Origin: Promethearchaeota archaeon
GTDB taxonomy: Archaea; Asgardarchaeota; Lokiarchaeia; Sigynarchaeales; SOKP01
DNA: 11,100 nucleotides
Assembly: GCA_030608765.1 (NCBI GenBank)
Contig: JAUWDN010000013.1
Span: 1 to 11,100 of the forward strand
Direction: 5' to 3'
A program made the translations under genes and the position numbers. Shown in pieces: positions 5,081-11,100 of the stretch (position 1 is the first letter of the stretch; every line of letters starts with the position of its first letter). The notes below the pieces were generated by a model, which saw nothing but the letters and a program-made list of their open reading frames with translations, was not told where the DNA came from and ran no database searches.

Positions 5081-6844
5081 ATGGCAGAGGAATACGATTA
5101 TCTTTTTAAATCTATTGTTGTAGGTGATGGAGGGGTTGGTAAAACAGCTCTTACACTCCGGTTCTCAAAGGGATTCTTTACCGAGGATTATAAAATGACA
5201 ATTGGGGTTGATTTTCATGTGAAAACAATTTCAATTGATACTTCTGAAGGACCTATTAAGTGTAAGCTCCAACTCTGGGATACCGGGGGTCAGGAACGCT
5301 TTAGTTCCATAAGACCAATGTACTATAGGGGATCGTTAGGCACAATACTCGTTTTTGACCTAACAAATTCCGCAAGTTTCGAACATCTACCGCAATGGAT
5401 AGAAGAAGTTAGAGCAAACATAAAATCTGAAATTCCAGTATTGCTCGTTGGAAATAAAAGCGATTTAATTGACCAGAGAGCCGTTTCAATTGAAGAGATT
5501 AGTAAATTTATCAATGATTTCAATTTGTATTATATGGAAACTTCAGCTAAAACAGGTGATGGAGTTGGGGATTGTTTTTATATCCTTGCGTGCTTAATGA
5601 TCGGACAAGGTGTTCCTGAGCAATTGATTGCAAATCATACTGTTTATACTCCTGGAAATGGCCCTAAAGATGGAGACCAATTTTCCGAGCCTGTAATTCC
5701 ATCTAGCGAACCTCAAGATGCATATGTCGTTCCACCTGCCCCCGAATCCACACAAACTACAGAGTTGGGGCCTGAAATCGAATATGAGGCTCCACCTGTT
5801 CCCGAACCGAAACTAACTAAATTAGTAGAACCTGCTCCTCTTTTTGAACCTGAACCAGAAATCGAATATGAAGCCCCACCTGTTCCCGAACCAGCACCGG
5901 TGATGGAACCGCTCCCTAGCCCTGAAATCCCAACACCTGAACCAACCGAAATAGAATTTAAAACTCCTGATGAAATTCTGATCAAAGATGCGGCGAAATC
6001 AGAACTAGAAAACTTAACTAGTGATGATAAGGTGTATAAACCAAAAACAATTCCTTTTACGTCTAATGTTCCAGTACCAGCACCAACTCCCAAGGAGTTT
6101 CAGAGCTCATACTCAAAAAAACCAATAGAAAGCTCTCCAAGTAAAACTCCATTTCGCGTAAAGAAAAGGGAAGAAACTCCTAAACCTCAACCGGCTTCAA
6201 TGACATTTGAGCCTAGTCCTAAACCCCAACCAGAATTGACTGGTAGATCCCCAATCTTTCCAACCGCATCACCTCCAGGATCTTCTTCTGATTCATTAAT
6301 TGATTATATGCCTCAAACAATTATAACAAAGAAAGAGAAGAAAAAGATAGCTAAGGAAAAAAAGAAACAAGATAAAGAAAAAGCCAAGATTGAAAAAGAG
6401 AAGAAAATTATTGAAGACCGGGAGAAGCAAGAGAATTTAATTGAAGCTATGAAAAAATCGAAAAAAGATAAAAAAGCAAAGCAACTTGAGCCTTCAAAAT
6501 CGAAACCTTCACAGGTTCCTGCTCAAAAAAAACCCAAACCTGAGATGGATTCCTTATTTCAAACTCTCACTCAAAAAACTGAAGACTTAACCACTGATCA
6601 GAGCGTTCCTTTCATGCCCTTTACAGGAGAAAATAACACTAAAGAAGAAGGGAAATCTACATTAAGAATTATTCCTAATGTAGCAGATATTGAAGCAGAT
6701 TCAAGTAATTTTACAGCATTTACATCTACTCAACCAATTCAAGAAGAAAAACCTAAATCTAAGGATCTCTTAATCTGTGAACAATGCGGGTCTATACTAT
6801 CTTCTGATTACGCATTTTGTAATAAGTGTGGTAATAAGCTATAA
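5081..6844 (+). CDS. Rab-like GTPase fused to a disordered linker and a C-terminal zinc ribbon
   Basis: Residues 1-175 form a complete Rab-like G domain: P-loop GDGGVGKT (15-22), switch I Thr40 followed by IGVDF, switch II WDTGGQERF (66-74) with Gln71, YYRGS (81-85), NKSD (125-128) and SAK (155-157). IGVDF, KLQLW and YYRG resemble Rab-family signature blocks. Gly69 replaces the usual Ala of DTAGQ. Residues about 185-410 are low-complexity and rich in Pro, Glu, Ser and Thr, with EIEYEAPPVPEP present twice (232-243 and 260-271). Residues about 415-468 are Lys/Glu-rich and probably a charged helix or coiled coil. The last 22 residues form a zinc ribbon (C566, C569, C580, C583). At 587 residues it is about three times a normal Rab. 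There is no lipidation cysteine at the C-terminus, so the ribbon may serve as the docking module instead. The single continuous frame shows no frameshift. A GTP-controlled adaptor or tether role is inference; no effector is known from the sequence. Confidence 0.93.
   Translation: MAEEYDYLFKSIVVGDGGVGKTALTLRFSKGFFTEDYKMTIGVDFHVKTISIDTSEGPIKCKLQLWDTGGQERFSSIRPMYYRGSLGTILVFDLTNSASFEHLPQWIEEVRANIKSEIPVLLVGNKSDLIDQRAVSIEEISKFINDFNLYYMETSAKTGDGVGDCFYILACLMIGQGVPEQLIANHTVYTPGNGPKDGDQFSEPVIPSSEPQDAYVVPPAPESTQTTELGPEIEYEAPPVPEPKLTKLVEPAPLFEPEPEIEYEAPPVPEPAPVMEPLPSPEIPTPEPTEIEFKTPDEILIKDAAKSELENLTSDDKVYKPKTIPFTSNVPVPAPTPKEFQSSYSKKPIESSPSKTPFRVKKREETPKPQPASMTFEPSPKPQPELTGRSPIFPTASPPGSSSDSLIDYMPQTIITKKEKKKIAKEKKKQDKEKAKIEKEKKIIEDREKQENLIEAMKKSKKDKKAKQLEPSKSKPSQVPAQKKPKPEMDSLFQTLTQKTEDLTTDQSVPFMPFTGENNTKEEGKSTLRIIPNVADIEADSSNFTAFTSTQPIQEEKPKSKDLLICEQCGSILSSDYAFCNKCGNKL
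5771..5893 (+). repeat. Imperfect 39-bp duplication within the Pro/Glu-rich linker
   Basis: Two 39-base copies at 5771-5809 and 5855-5893 encode nearly the same 13 residues, PEIEYEAPPVPEP, with an 84-base period. They differ at three bases, all synonymous, so the duplication is not recent or the peptide is under selection. It lies inside the GTPase fusion gene. Confidence 0.8.
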
Positions 6845-6857
6845 ATTTTAAAATCCA

Positions 6858-6880
6858 AACAAGTTATTTTCGATCTTGTT
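6858..6880. terminator. Short inverted repeat between convergent genes
   Basis: AACAAG and CTTGTT form a 6-bp stem around an 11-base loop in the 38-base gap between the convergent GTPase-fusion and double zinc-ribbon genes. A T6 run follows on the plus strand at 6890-6895. It could terminate the plus-strand transcript, but the stem is weak. Confidence 0.3.
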
Positions 6881-6882
6881 CT

Positions 6883-7653
6883 CTAAATATTTTTTCCACA
6901 AATAGGGCAAGTACTCCACAATTTTTTGATCTTTGAATTACAATAAGGACATATTTTTAATTCTGGATCTATTTGGGTTTGAAGCTTTCCAAAAATAGTT
7001 ACATTGTCCTCAACACGATATTTTTTTGGTTGTTGTGGTGGTTGAATATTTTTATTGTTAACATAAATTTGAGATAGTGGAGCTGAAGCCTCGCGTAAAT
7101 TTTCTTGTAAATTAAGATTAGGCTCTACTAGCGATTTTTCACGTACTTCTGGTCTTTCGTCATATTCACTTGTTACTGTCGCCTGTTGTTGCAGTTGTCG
7201 ATTTACTTCTGAATTTTCGATAGGAATGCCAACCTCATAATAAAAGTACTTCCCTTCGTTATTCTCAATAACTTTTTCGCCGTGGGCCAGTAATACTTCA
7301 ATATAATAGATAATAATAGAACCCATTGGAACATCGGCAATCTCTGCGATAAAATAATCTAACTCGTGTTCCATTTGGAAGCGATACCACGACTTTCCGT
7401 GATCGGCACTAAAAATAAGCTGAACCCTTTCTAAAGTATTGTTGAAATCTTCTTCTGTTATTTTAACAACGATTTTGATGGTTTTTTTTAGAATCTTTTT
7501 TTGGATTTTCTCCGCCTTAGCAGAATCCCAAGCAGCACTGCATTTAGGGCAATTAGTAAACCAATTTGGGTATTCAAACATACAATTAGTGCAACTTTTC
7601 GTAAAATATCTCGTTGTTTTTATTCCAATCGTTTTTTTTTTATCTTTTCCCAT
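6883..7653 (-). CDS. Double zinc-ribbon protein with a central predicted beta-sandwich domain
   Basis: This 256-residue protein has a four-cysteine zinc ribbon at each end: C21, C24, C35, C38 and C235, C238, C249, C252. The spacing is the same in both, Cx2C-x10-Cx2C. Between them, residues about 56-145 alternate hydrophobic strands (IKIVVKI, RVQLIFSAD, WYRFQME, YFIAEIADV, IIIYYIEVLL, KYFYYEVGIP). This resembles an Ig/fibronectin or carbohydrate-binding-like beta-sandwich, with a SADHGKSWYRF turn of the kind seen in such folds. Residues about 146-225 look disordered. The basic start MGKDKKK and lack of a signal peptide or membrane segment indicate a cytoplasmic protein. The gene converges with the GTPase zinc-ribbon fusion and follows the MfnA-like gene by 118 bases on the same strand. 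I do not recognise a named family; a protein- or nucleic-acid-binding scaffold is possible. Confidence 0.85.
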   Translation of the reverse strand: MGKDKKKTIGIKTTRYFTKSCTNCMFEYPNWFTNCPKCSAAWDSAKAEKIQKKILKKTIKIVVKITEEDFNNTLERVQLIFSADHGKSWYRFQMEHELDYFIAEIADVPMGSIIIYYIEVLLAHGEKVIENNEGKYFYYEVGIPIENSEVNRQLQQQATVTSEYDERPEVREKSLVEPNLNLQENLREASAPLSQIYVNNKNIQPPQQPKKYRVEDNVTIFGKLQTQIDPELKICPYCNSKIKKLWSTCPICGKNI

Positions 7654-7771
7654 TCTCGATTCATTTCTAAAGAGGATTTTTACACTAATAAACTTGTATA
7701 AATTATTAGATTACTATTCAACTAGTAAATATATTACTGATGGATATAATAAAATTCTAACTTCTTACTTA

Positions 7772-8947
7772 TTAATATTTTAGTTTTTTTACAATTTTTT
7801 CTAAATCAGAGACAAAATTAGATAAATGTTCTCTTTTTACATGCGGCATTATCACAACTCTAATTAAATTTAAATCCAGAAATTTTCCTAACATCCAGTT
7901 ATTATTACGTAAAGCCTCCTCGATTTCACAAATGCTATCTCCATTTTCTGTGGTGATTCCTATAACATTCATAATTGGATCTACAGCTAATTTTATTCCA
8001 TTAATTTCTGATATTCTTTGCGCTAAATATTCAGTATTTTCCATACATTTCCTTATAATCTCATTAAAGCCATTAATACCTAAATACTTTAATATTACCC
8101 AAAACGCTATTATTGGACCTCCGGGCCTAGTGCCAACGATATGAAAGTGTTTAAAAGGTCCTCCCGCTAAATAAGGAATTTCAAAACCTGTTTTCTGCAA
8201 TATTAAGGCATCTTTAATAAAATAGCCCCCTGAAGGAATTATTCCTAATCCCATTTTATGGGGGTCTGCTGTGATTGAATCGACAGATTTTACTGAGAAA
8301 TCCCATAGTGGAATTTTGTAACCTAACCTCTTTAGAAAAGGCAAGACAAATCCACCGAACGCGGCATCAATGTGAAAGAATATATTCTTTCCTTCAACAA
8401 GATTCCCTATTTCTTCAACTGGGTCAATTAAGCCTAAGGATGTAGTACCCGCAACTCCTACAACCGCACATGTATTTTTGTTGATTAAGGATTCGAAATG
8501 ATTTAAATCTACTTGAAAATTATCCATCAATTTTACTTTCCTCAGTTTAAGGTTTAATAAATCTGCTGCTTTATCAAAAGAAATATGAGCAGAAGCTGGA
8601 ACCACCACTTCGGGATTTTTAATATCAGATCGCAGGTTTCTAGCAATCCTCATAGCTATCAAATTGGCTTCAGACCCTCCAGTAGTAAAAGTCCCAATAA
8701 TATTTCTATTTCCAAATAAAGCACCAATTTCGAAGATTAGTTCTTCCTCCAATGCAGCAGTGCCTAAAAATAACCCTGGGTCTCCTAAATTCTTAGAAAT
8801 ATATTTAATATAGATTTCTTTAGCAATTTCTAAAGGTTCTGTGCACATAGATCCTAAAATGAATCCTGAATCGTAAGAAAAATCTTTCTCTAGCTTTCTT
8901 TCTAGCAAATTAAGTATTTCTCGTTTCTCTAAACCTTCTTCTTGCAT
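7772..8947 (-). CDS. mfnA: MfnA-like PLP-dependent decarboxylase (L-aspartate/L-tyrosine decarboxylase)
   Basis: The 391-residue length matches archaeal MfnA and the group II PLP decarboxylase fold. Visible motifs are GTFTTGGSEANLIAMRIAR (cofactor phosphate binding), SAHISFDKAADLL with the His that stacks on PLP, VGVAGTTSLGLIDP, HIDAAFGGFVLP with Asp194, and TADPHKMGLGIIPSGG with PLP lysine 231 preceded by His230. GTRPGGP follows. Archaeal homologues decarboxylate tyrosine to tyramine for methanofuran and/or aspartate to beta-alanine for coenzyme A. Beta-alanine supply is the likelier role here, because panB and the branched-chain aminotransferase are nearby and no methanofuran gene is seen. 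Substrate cannot be settled from sequence; glutamate decarboxylase activity is another, less likely option. A poly-T tract and a TATA box lie just upstream, so it probably has its own promoter. The ATG at 8947 is the only sensible start. Confidence 0.9.
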   Translation of the reverse strand: MQEEGLEKREILNLLERKLEKDFSYDSGFILGSMCTEPLEIAKEIYIKYISKNLGDPGLFLGTAALEEELIFEIGALFGNRNIIGTFTTGGSEANLIAMRIARNLRSDIKNPEVVVPASAHISFDKAADLLNLKLRKVKLMDNFQVDLNHFESLINKNTCAVVGVAGTTSLGLIDPVEEIGNLVEGKNIFFHIDAAFGGFVLPFLKRLGYKIPLWDFSVKSVDSITADPHKMGLGIIPSGGYFIKDALILQKTGFEIPYLAGGPFKHFHIVGTRPGGPIIAFWVILKYLGINGFNEIIRKCMENTEYLAQRISEINGIKLAVDPIMNVIGITTENGDSICEIEEALRNNNWMLGKFLDLNLIRVVIMPHVKREHLSNFVSDLEKIVKKLKY

Positions 8948-8970
8948 TTTTTAAGGTGAATAAATAATTA

Positions 8971-8980
8971 TTATTATAAT
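8971..8980 (-). promoter_or_regulatory. Candidate TATA box for the MfnA-like gene
   Basis: Read on the minus strand, ATTATAATAA lies 24-33 bases before the ATG. That spacing puts the transcript start almost at the start codon, so the mRNA is likely leaderless or nearly so. No Shine-Dalgarno sequence is present. Confidence 0.4.
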
Positions 8981-8993
8981 TTTCTATACTTCT

Positions 8994-9006
8994 AAAAAAT
9001 AAAAAA
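8994..9006 (-). terminator. Double T6 tract, candidate MazG-like gene terminator
   Basis: On the minus strand this reads TTTTTTATTTTTT, 76-88 bases past the stop of the MazG-like gene and just before the TATA box of the MfnA-like gene. It is the strongest poly-T signal in the window. It argues that the MazG-like and MfnA-like genes are separate transcription units. Confidence 0.5.
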
Positions 9007-9081
9007 GCTTAAAAGAATTAAAATTTTACAAATTTAGATTAATTTTCAGAGAAAACTCTTGAAAACGGTAAAACTTCCTAC

Positions 9082-9399
9082 TTAATTAAATCGTTTTGAA
9101 TCTCTTTTAGTAAACTTCTTAATTACAAGATCCAATTCGTTGTGAATGTCAATTTTATAATAATTCGCGACGCATATTATAGCAAAAATAACATCTGCGA
9201 GCTCTTCACCTAGTTTTGTTTCCGTTTTGCCAGACTTTTTTGGTTTAAATCCTTCAAGATGATTTATTTCCTTAGCTAATTCACCAACTTCTTCCACTAT
9301 CGCACTAAACATAGAGAGAGGAGACCAGTAGCCACCATGGTTTAGAATCCACTTATCAATTTTTTTTTGATACTCTTTAAGCGATAAATCTTTGTTCAT
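9082..9399 (-). CDS. MazG-like nucleotide pyrophosphohydrolase
   Basis: This 105-residue all-alpha protein is a single MazG-type domain. The metal-binding helix pattern is clear: VEEVGELAKEI with Glu36, Glu37 and Glu40, then GEELADVIFAIICVAN with Glu66 and Asp69. Such enzymes hydrolyse NTPs or dNTPs to the monophosphate and pyrophosphate, often as house-cleaning of abnormal nucleotides. One short domain is typical of the stand-alone archaeal and bacterial forms, unlike the two-domain E. coli MazG. The N-terminal motif LSLKEYQKKIDKWI is also usual in this family. It lies 46 bases downstream of the anaerobic ribonucleotide reductase gene on the same strand, which suggests a shared link to the dNTP pool. 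HisE and dCTPase relatives share the fold, so the substrate is uncertain. Confidence 0.88.
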   Translation of the reverse strand: MNKDLSLKEYQKKIDKWILNHGGYWSPLSMFSAIVEEVGELAKEINHLEGFKPKKSGKTETKLGEELADVIFAIICVANYYKIDIHNELDLVIKKFTKRDSKRFN

Positions 9400-9419
9400 A
9401 AATATTGTAAGACACTACA

Positions 9420-9431
9420 TTATTTAAAAAA
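9420..9431 (-). promoter_or_regulatory. Overlapping nrdD T-tract terminator and candidate TATA box for the MazG-like gene
   Basis: On the minus strand TTTTTTAAATAA lies 21-32 bases before the MazG-like ATG at 9399, the right place for a TATA box of a near-leaderless transcript. The same T6 run, 15 bases past the nrdD stop and preceded by pyrimidine-rich DNA, could end the nrdD transcript. Read-through between the two genes is also possible. Confidence 0.35.
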
Positions 9432-9445
9432 TTAAAGAAGAAAAG

Positions 9446-11100
9446 TTAAAATATTAAATGTTCTCGTTTTCTTGCTTCCCACTCTGCTCTTTTTCCAGGA
9501 TTGTATCTGTTTACTTCGCTATAATATCCTGTGATACGAGAATATACTTTTACATCATGAGAGTGGCATTGAGGACATGTAAATTGACTTTGTTGAAACA
9601 TTTTCCTACATGAAGGACAATATGTAAAATCAATTGTATAAGCAAAATAAGCTGTGTTTGTGTTTAAGCAAATCTTTTTCGTTAATTCCCAGAGTCCCTG
9701 GATATCAGGATTTTGCTCACCAAGCCAAATATGCGTTATTACACCTCCTTCAACAATAGGGTGAAAATCTCCTTGTTTTCTAATTCTTTCAGATAAACTT
9801 ATATCAGCATCATATCTAAAGTGACTTGAATTTGTATAGTAAGCAGAGTTACCAGAAGATTGCGGAATTGCTTTTTTAGGGAAATGTTTCAAATCTAATC
9901 TAGCAAAGCGCCCTGAACTAGATTCGGCAGGTTGTTCCCAAAGGGAAAAGCTAATTCCATTGCTCTTGGTCATAGAATTACATTTTGCAACCATATACTC
10001 TAGTACTTTTTTCCCAAAATTATAACCAGTATCATCTTCATGCAATTCATATCCAATCAGGCTTTTTACGGCTTCGTTTAAGCCAGTAAAACCTATAGAA
10101 AGATTTTGATCTTTTAAGTTAAAAATTGGTTTTCCGTTAATTTTACCGCTGCATAAAGGTAGATGGCCCGATCTTAAGCGTTTTTTAATTAATTTCCATT
10201 TTTTTAGTAAAATTCTTGCGGAGAGCTCCATGTTCTTATTTAAAACGCTAAAATAATCTTCTTCGTTAGCAGACATGTAAGCATATCTAGGTAAATTAAG
10301 ACTAACGCTTTGGAGTGAGCCAATTGAGACATAATTTTCCCAAACATTAACATTTTTTCTTTTTTCAGGATCTAATTCGCAGCGACTTATAATCTGATTC
10401 CCACTTAAAAATTTTCGACAACATTGACTATGAATTTCGTCTGGCATCCATTCTGGGCACATATTAAGAAAATAAGGAGTTCCCATCTTAGTGACCTCTT
10501 CCATTAGTTTAAGGTAAGACGGTTCGAACTCTTTAAGCCACTCCTTTTTAATCTTTATTTCGTGCTTTGGAAATGCAAACAGTTTTCCGTCGTAGTCTCC
10601 ATGGATATAAACATCGGTTAGAGCATCAAAAAGTTTTAAACACTCATTTTTATAATCGCTATATCTTCCAATAATTTTGCCGTGAGGGCCAATAGCAGGA
10701 ATACTCAATAAACCTTCAGGTACCGTGGGAGCACACGAAATTGATGTGAAAGGTACTTGACCGCCCCTAGCAGCAAATATCTGGTTTGTTTCAAATATTA
10801 AACATTGCATTGATTGTTCGATTTCCCTTGCGGAAAGGCCTTTTGCGTAAGGAGCGAGGAATGTCGTTATGTAATCATATCCTAAACCTCCACTAAATTC
10901 GCCTTGTATGATCCCTAACCATTTTGCTAAATGCGTAACAGCGACCCGTAAGCTACCAGCTGGACCTGATCGATTACAATGTGCCCAACTATTCACGGGA
11001 GGAAGTCCGTGTTCGAGAACCATGCGTGGATCCCATTCCTGGCAGAAGGGTCTTAAATCGAAGTATCTTAGCATATGTACATGAATGTCTCCGTATAAGT
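9446..11100 (-). CDS. nrdD: Anaerobic (class III) ribonucleoside-triphosphate reductase, partial (N-terminus beyond window)
   Basis: NrdD reduces ribonucleotides to deoxyribonucleotides under anaerobic conditions using a glycyl radical installed by the radical-SAM activase NrdG. The frame stays open through the right edge (LYGDIHVH precedes the Met at 11074), so 550 C-terminal residues are visible and the N-terminus, with any ATP-cone, is missing. Numbered from that internal Met, key features are TSISCAP (C114), the CCR pair (218-219) in the region carrying the active-site radical cysteine, SLNLPRYAY, EQPAESSSGRF, a four-cysteine zinc site (C486, C489, C500, C503), and the glycyl-radical motif RITGYY with Gly516, followed by NPGKRAEWEARKRE. 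The glycine lies 27 residues from the C-terminus, as expected. An extra cysteine (C206, in NMCPEW) lies close to the CC pair. No nrdG is visible downstream, where a MazG-like gene follows; it may be beyond the right edge or elsewhere. The gene implies anaerobic life. Confidence 0.96.
   Translation of the reverse strand, partial: LYGDIHVHMLRYFDLRPFCQEWDPRMVLEHGLPPVNSWAHCNRSGPAGSLRVAVTHLAKWLGIIQGEFSGGLGYDYITTFLAPYAKGLSAREIEQSMQCLIFETNQIFAARGGQVPFTSISCAPTVPEGLLSIPAIGPHGKIIGRYSDYKNECLKLFDALTDVYIHGDYDGKLFAFPKHEIKIKKEWLKEFEPSYLKLMEEVTKMGTPYFLNMCPEWMPDEIHSQCCRKFLSGNQIISRCELDPEKRKNVNVWENYVSIGSLQSVSLNLPRYAYMSANEEDYFSVLNKNMELSARILLKKWKLIKKRLRSGHLPLCSGKINGKPIFNLKDQNLSIGFTGLNEAVKSLIGYELHEDDTGYNFGKKVLEYMVAKCNSMTKSNGISFSLWEQPAESSSGRFARLDLKHFPKKAIPQSSGNSAYYTNSSHFRYDADISLSERIRKQGDFHPIVEGGVITHIWLGEQNPDIQGLWELTKKICLNTNTAYFAYTIDFTYCPSCRKMFQQSQFTCPQCHSHDVKVYSRITGYYSEVNRYNPGKRAEWEARKREHLIF

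Noticed and set aside
5323..5523. 66-codon minus-strand frame
   Set aside because: Antisense to the conserved G domain of the Rab-like gene, with no motif of its own.
5713..6093. 126-codon minus-strand frame rich in Gly and Ser
   Set aside because: Its composition is the direct antisense reading of the Pro/Glu-rich linker of the GTPase fusion and shows no independent signal.
7439..7783. Plus-strand frames of 114 and 66 codons (the second at 7501-7701)
   Set aside because: Antisense to the N-terminal zinc ribbon and beta-sandwich of the minus-strand gene, whose cysteine spacing clearly marks the real frame.
7932..8144. 70-codon plus-strand frame
   Set aside because: Antisense to the conserved MfnA-like decarboxylase, with no recognisable domain.
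11072..11074. Met at 11074 as the true start of nrdD
   Set aside because: The frame continues upstream to the window edge with family-like sequence (GDIHVH), and NrdD proteins are longer, so this Met is internal.
1..11100. tRNA, rRNA, C/D-box RNA, CRISPR array, insertion sequence
   Set aside because: No cloverleaf, regularly spaced repeats, transposase or terminal inverted repeats were found by eye. The gaps between genes are short and AT-rich.

Overview
The window looks like a piece of an Asgard archaeal genome, most like the Lokiarchaeia. The evidence is a combination rather than one marker. The DNA is AT-rich. There are two separate Ras/Rab-type small GTPases, one with Rab-like sequence signatures. 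Next to one GTPase is a protein with a longin/roadblock-like domain. There is archaeal-type coenzyme A metabolism (PanB plus an MfnA-type decarboxylase), an oxygen-sensitive class III ribonucleotide reductase, and archaeal-style TATA/poly-T signals. The species-level assignment is inference.

Layout. At the left edge (1-432, minus) is the N-terminal part of a multi-pass membrane protein of unknown function. It diverges from a plus-strand pair at 651-2668: a 457-residue protein with an N-terminal cysteine cluster, a longin/roadblock-like domain and a TPR-like tail, then a minimal 169-residue Ras-like GTPase. The GTPase converges on a branched-chain aminotransferase (about 2693-3718, minus). That gene is divergent from panB (3938-4813, plus) across a 219-bp region holding candidate promoters and a perfect 12-bp palindrome. 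After a T8 tract comes the most unusual gene (5081-6844, plus): a Rab-like GTPase domain fused to a long Pro/Glu-rich, then Lys/Glu-rich low-complexity region, ending in a four-cysteine zinc ribbon. It converges on a minus-strand series: a protein with zinc ribbons at both ends around a predicted beta-sandwich (6883-7653), an MfnA-like PLP decarboxylase (7772-8947), a MazG-like pyrophosphohydrolase (9082-9399), and anaerobic ribonucleotide reductase NrdD (9446 to beyond 11100).

How the genes fit together. Three enzymes supply coenzyme A precursors. The aminotransferase interconverts valine and 2-oxoisovalerate, PanB hydroxymethylates 2-oxoisovalerate to ketopantoate, and MfnA-type enzymes can make beta-alanine from aspartate in archaea. 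NrdD and the MazG-like protein both act on nucleotide pools. The remaining genes (two GTPases, a longin/roadblock-like protein, a double zinc-ribbon protein) look like a eukaryote-like signalling or trafficking toolkit, and they are the best place to look for undescribed biology.

No tRNA, rRNA, CRISPR array, insertion sequence or phage gene was seen. No gap between genes exceeds 300 bases.
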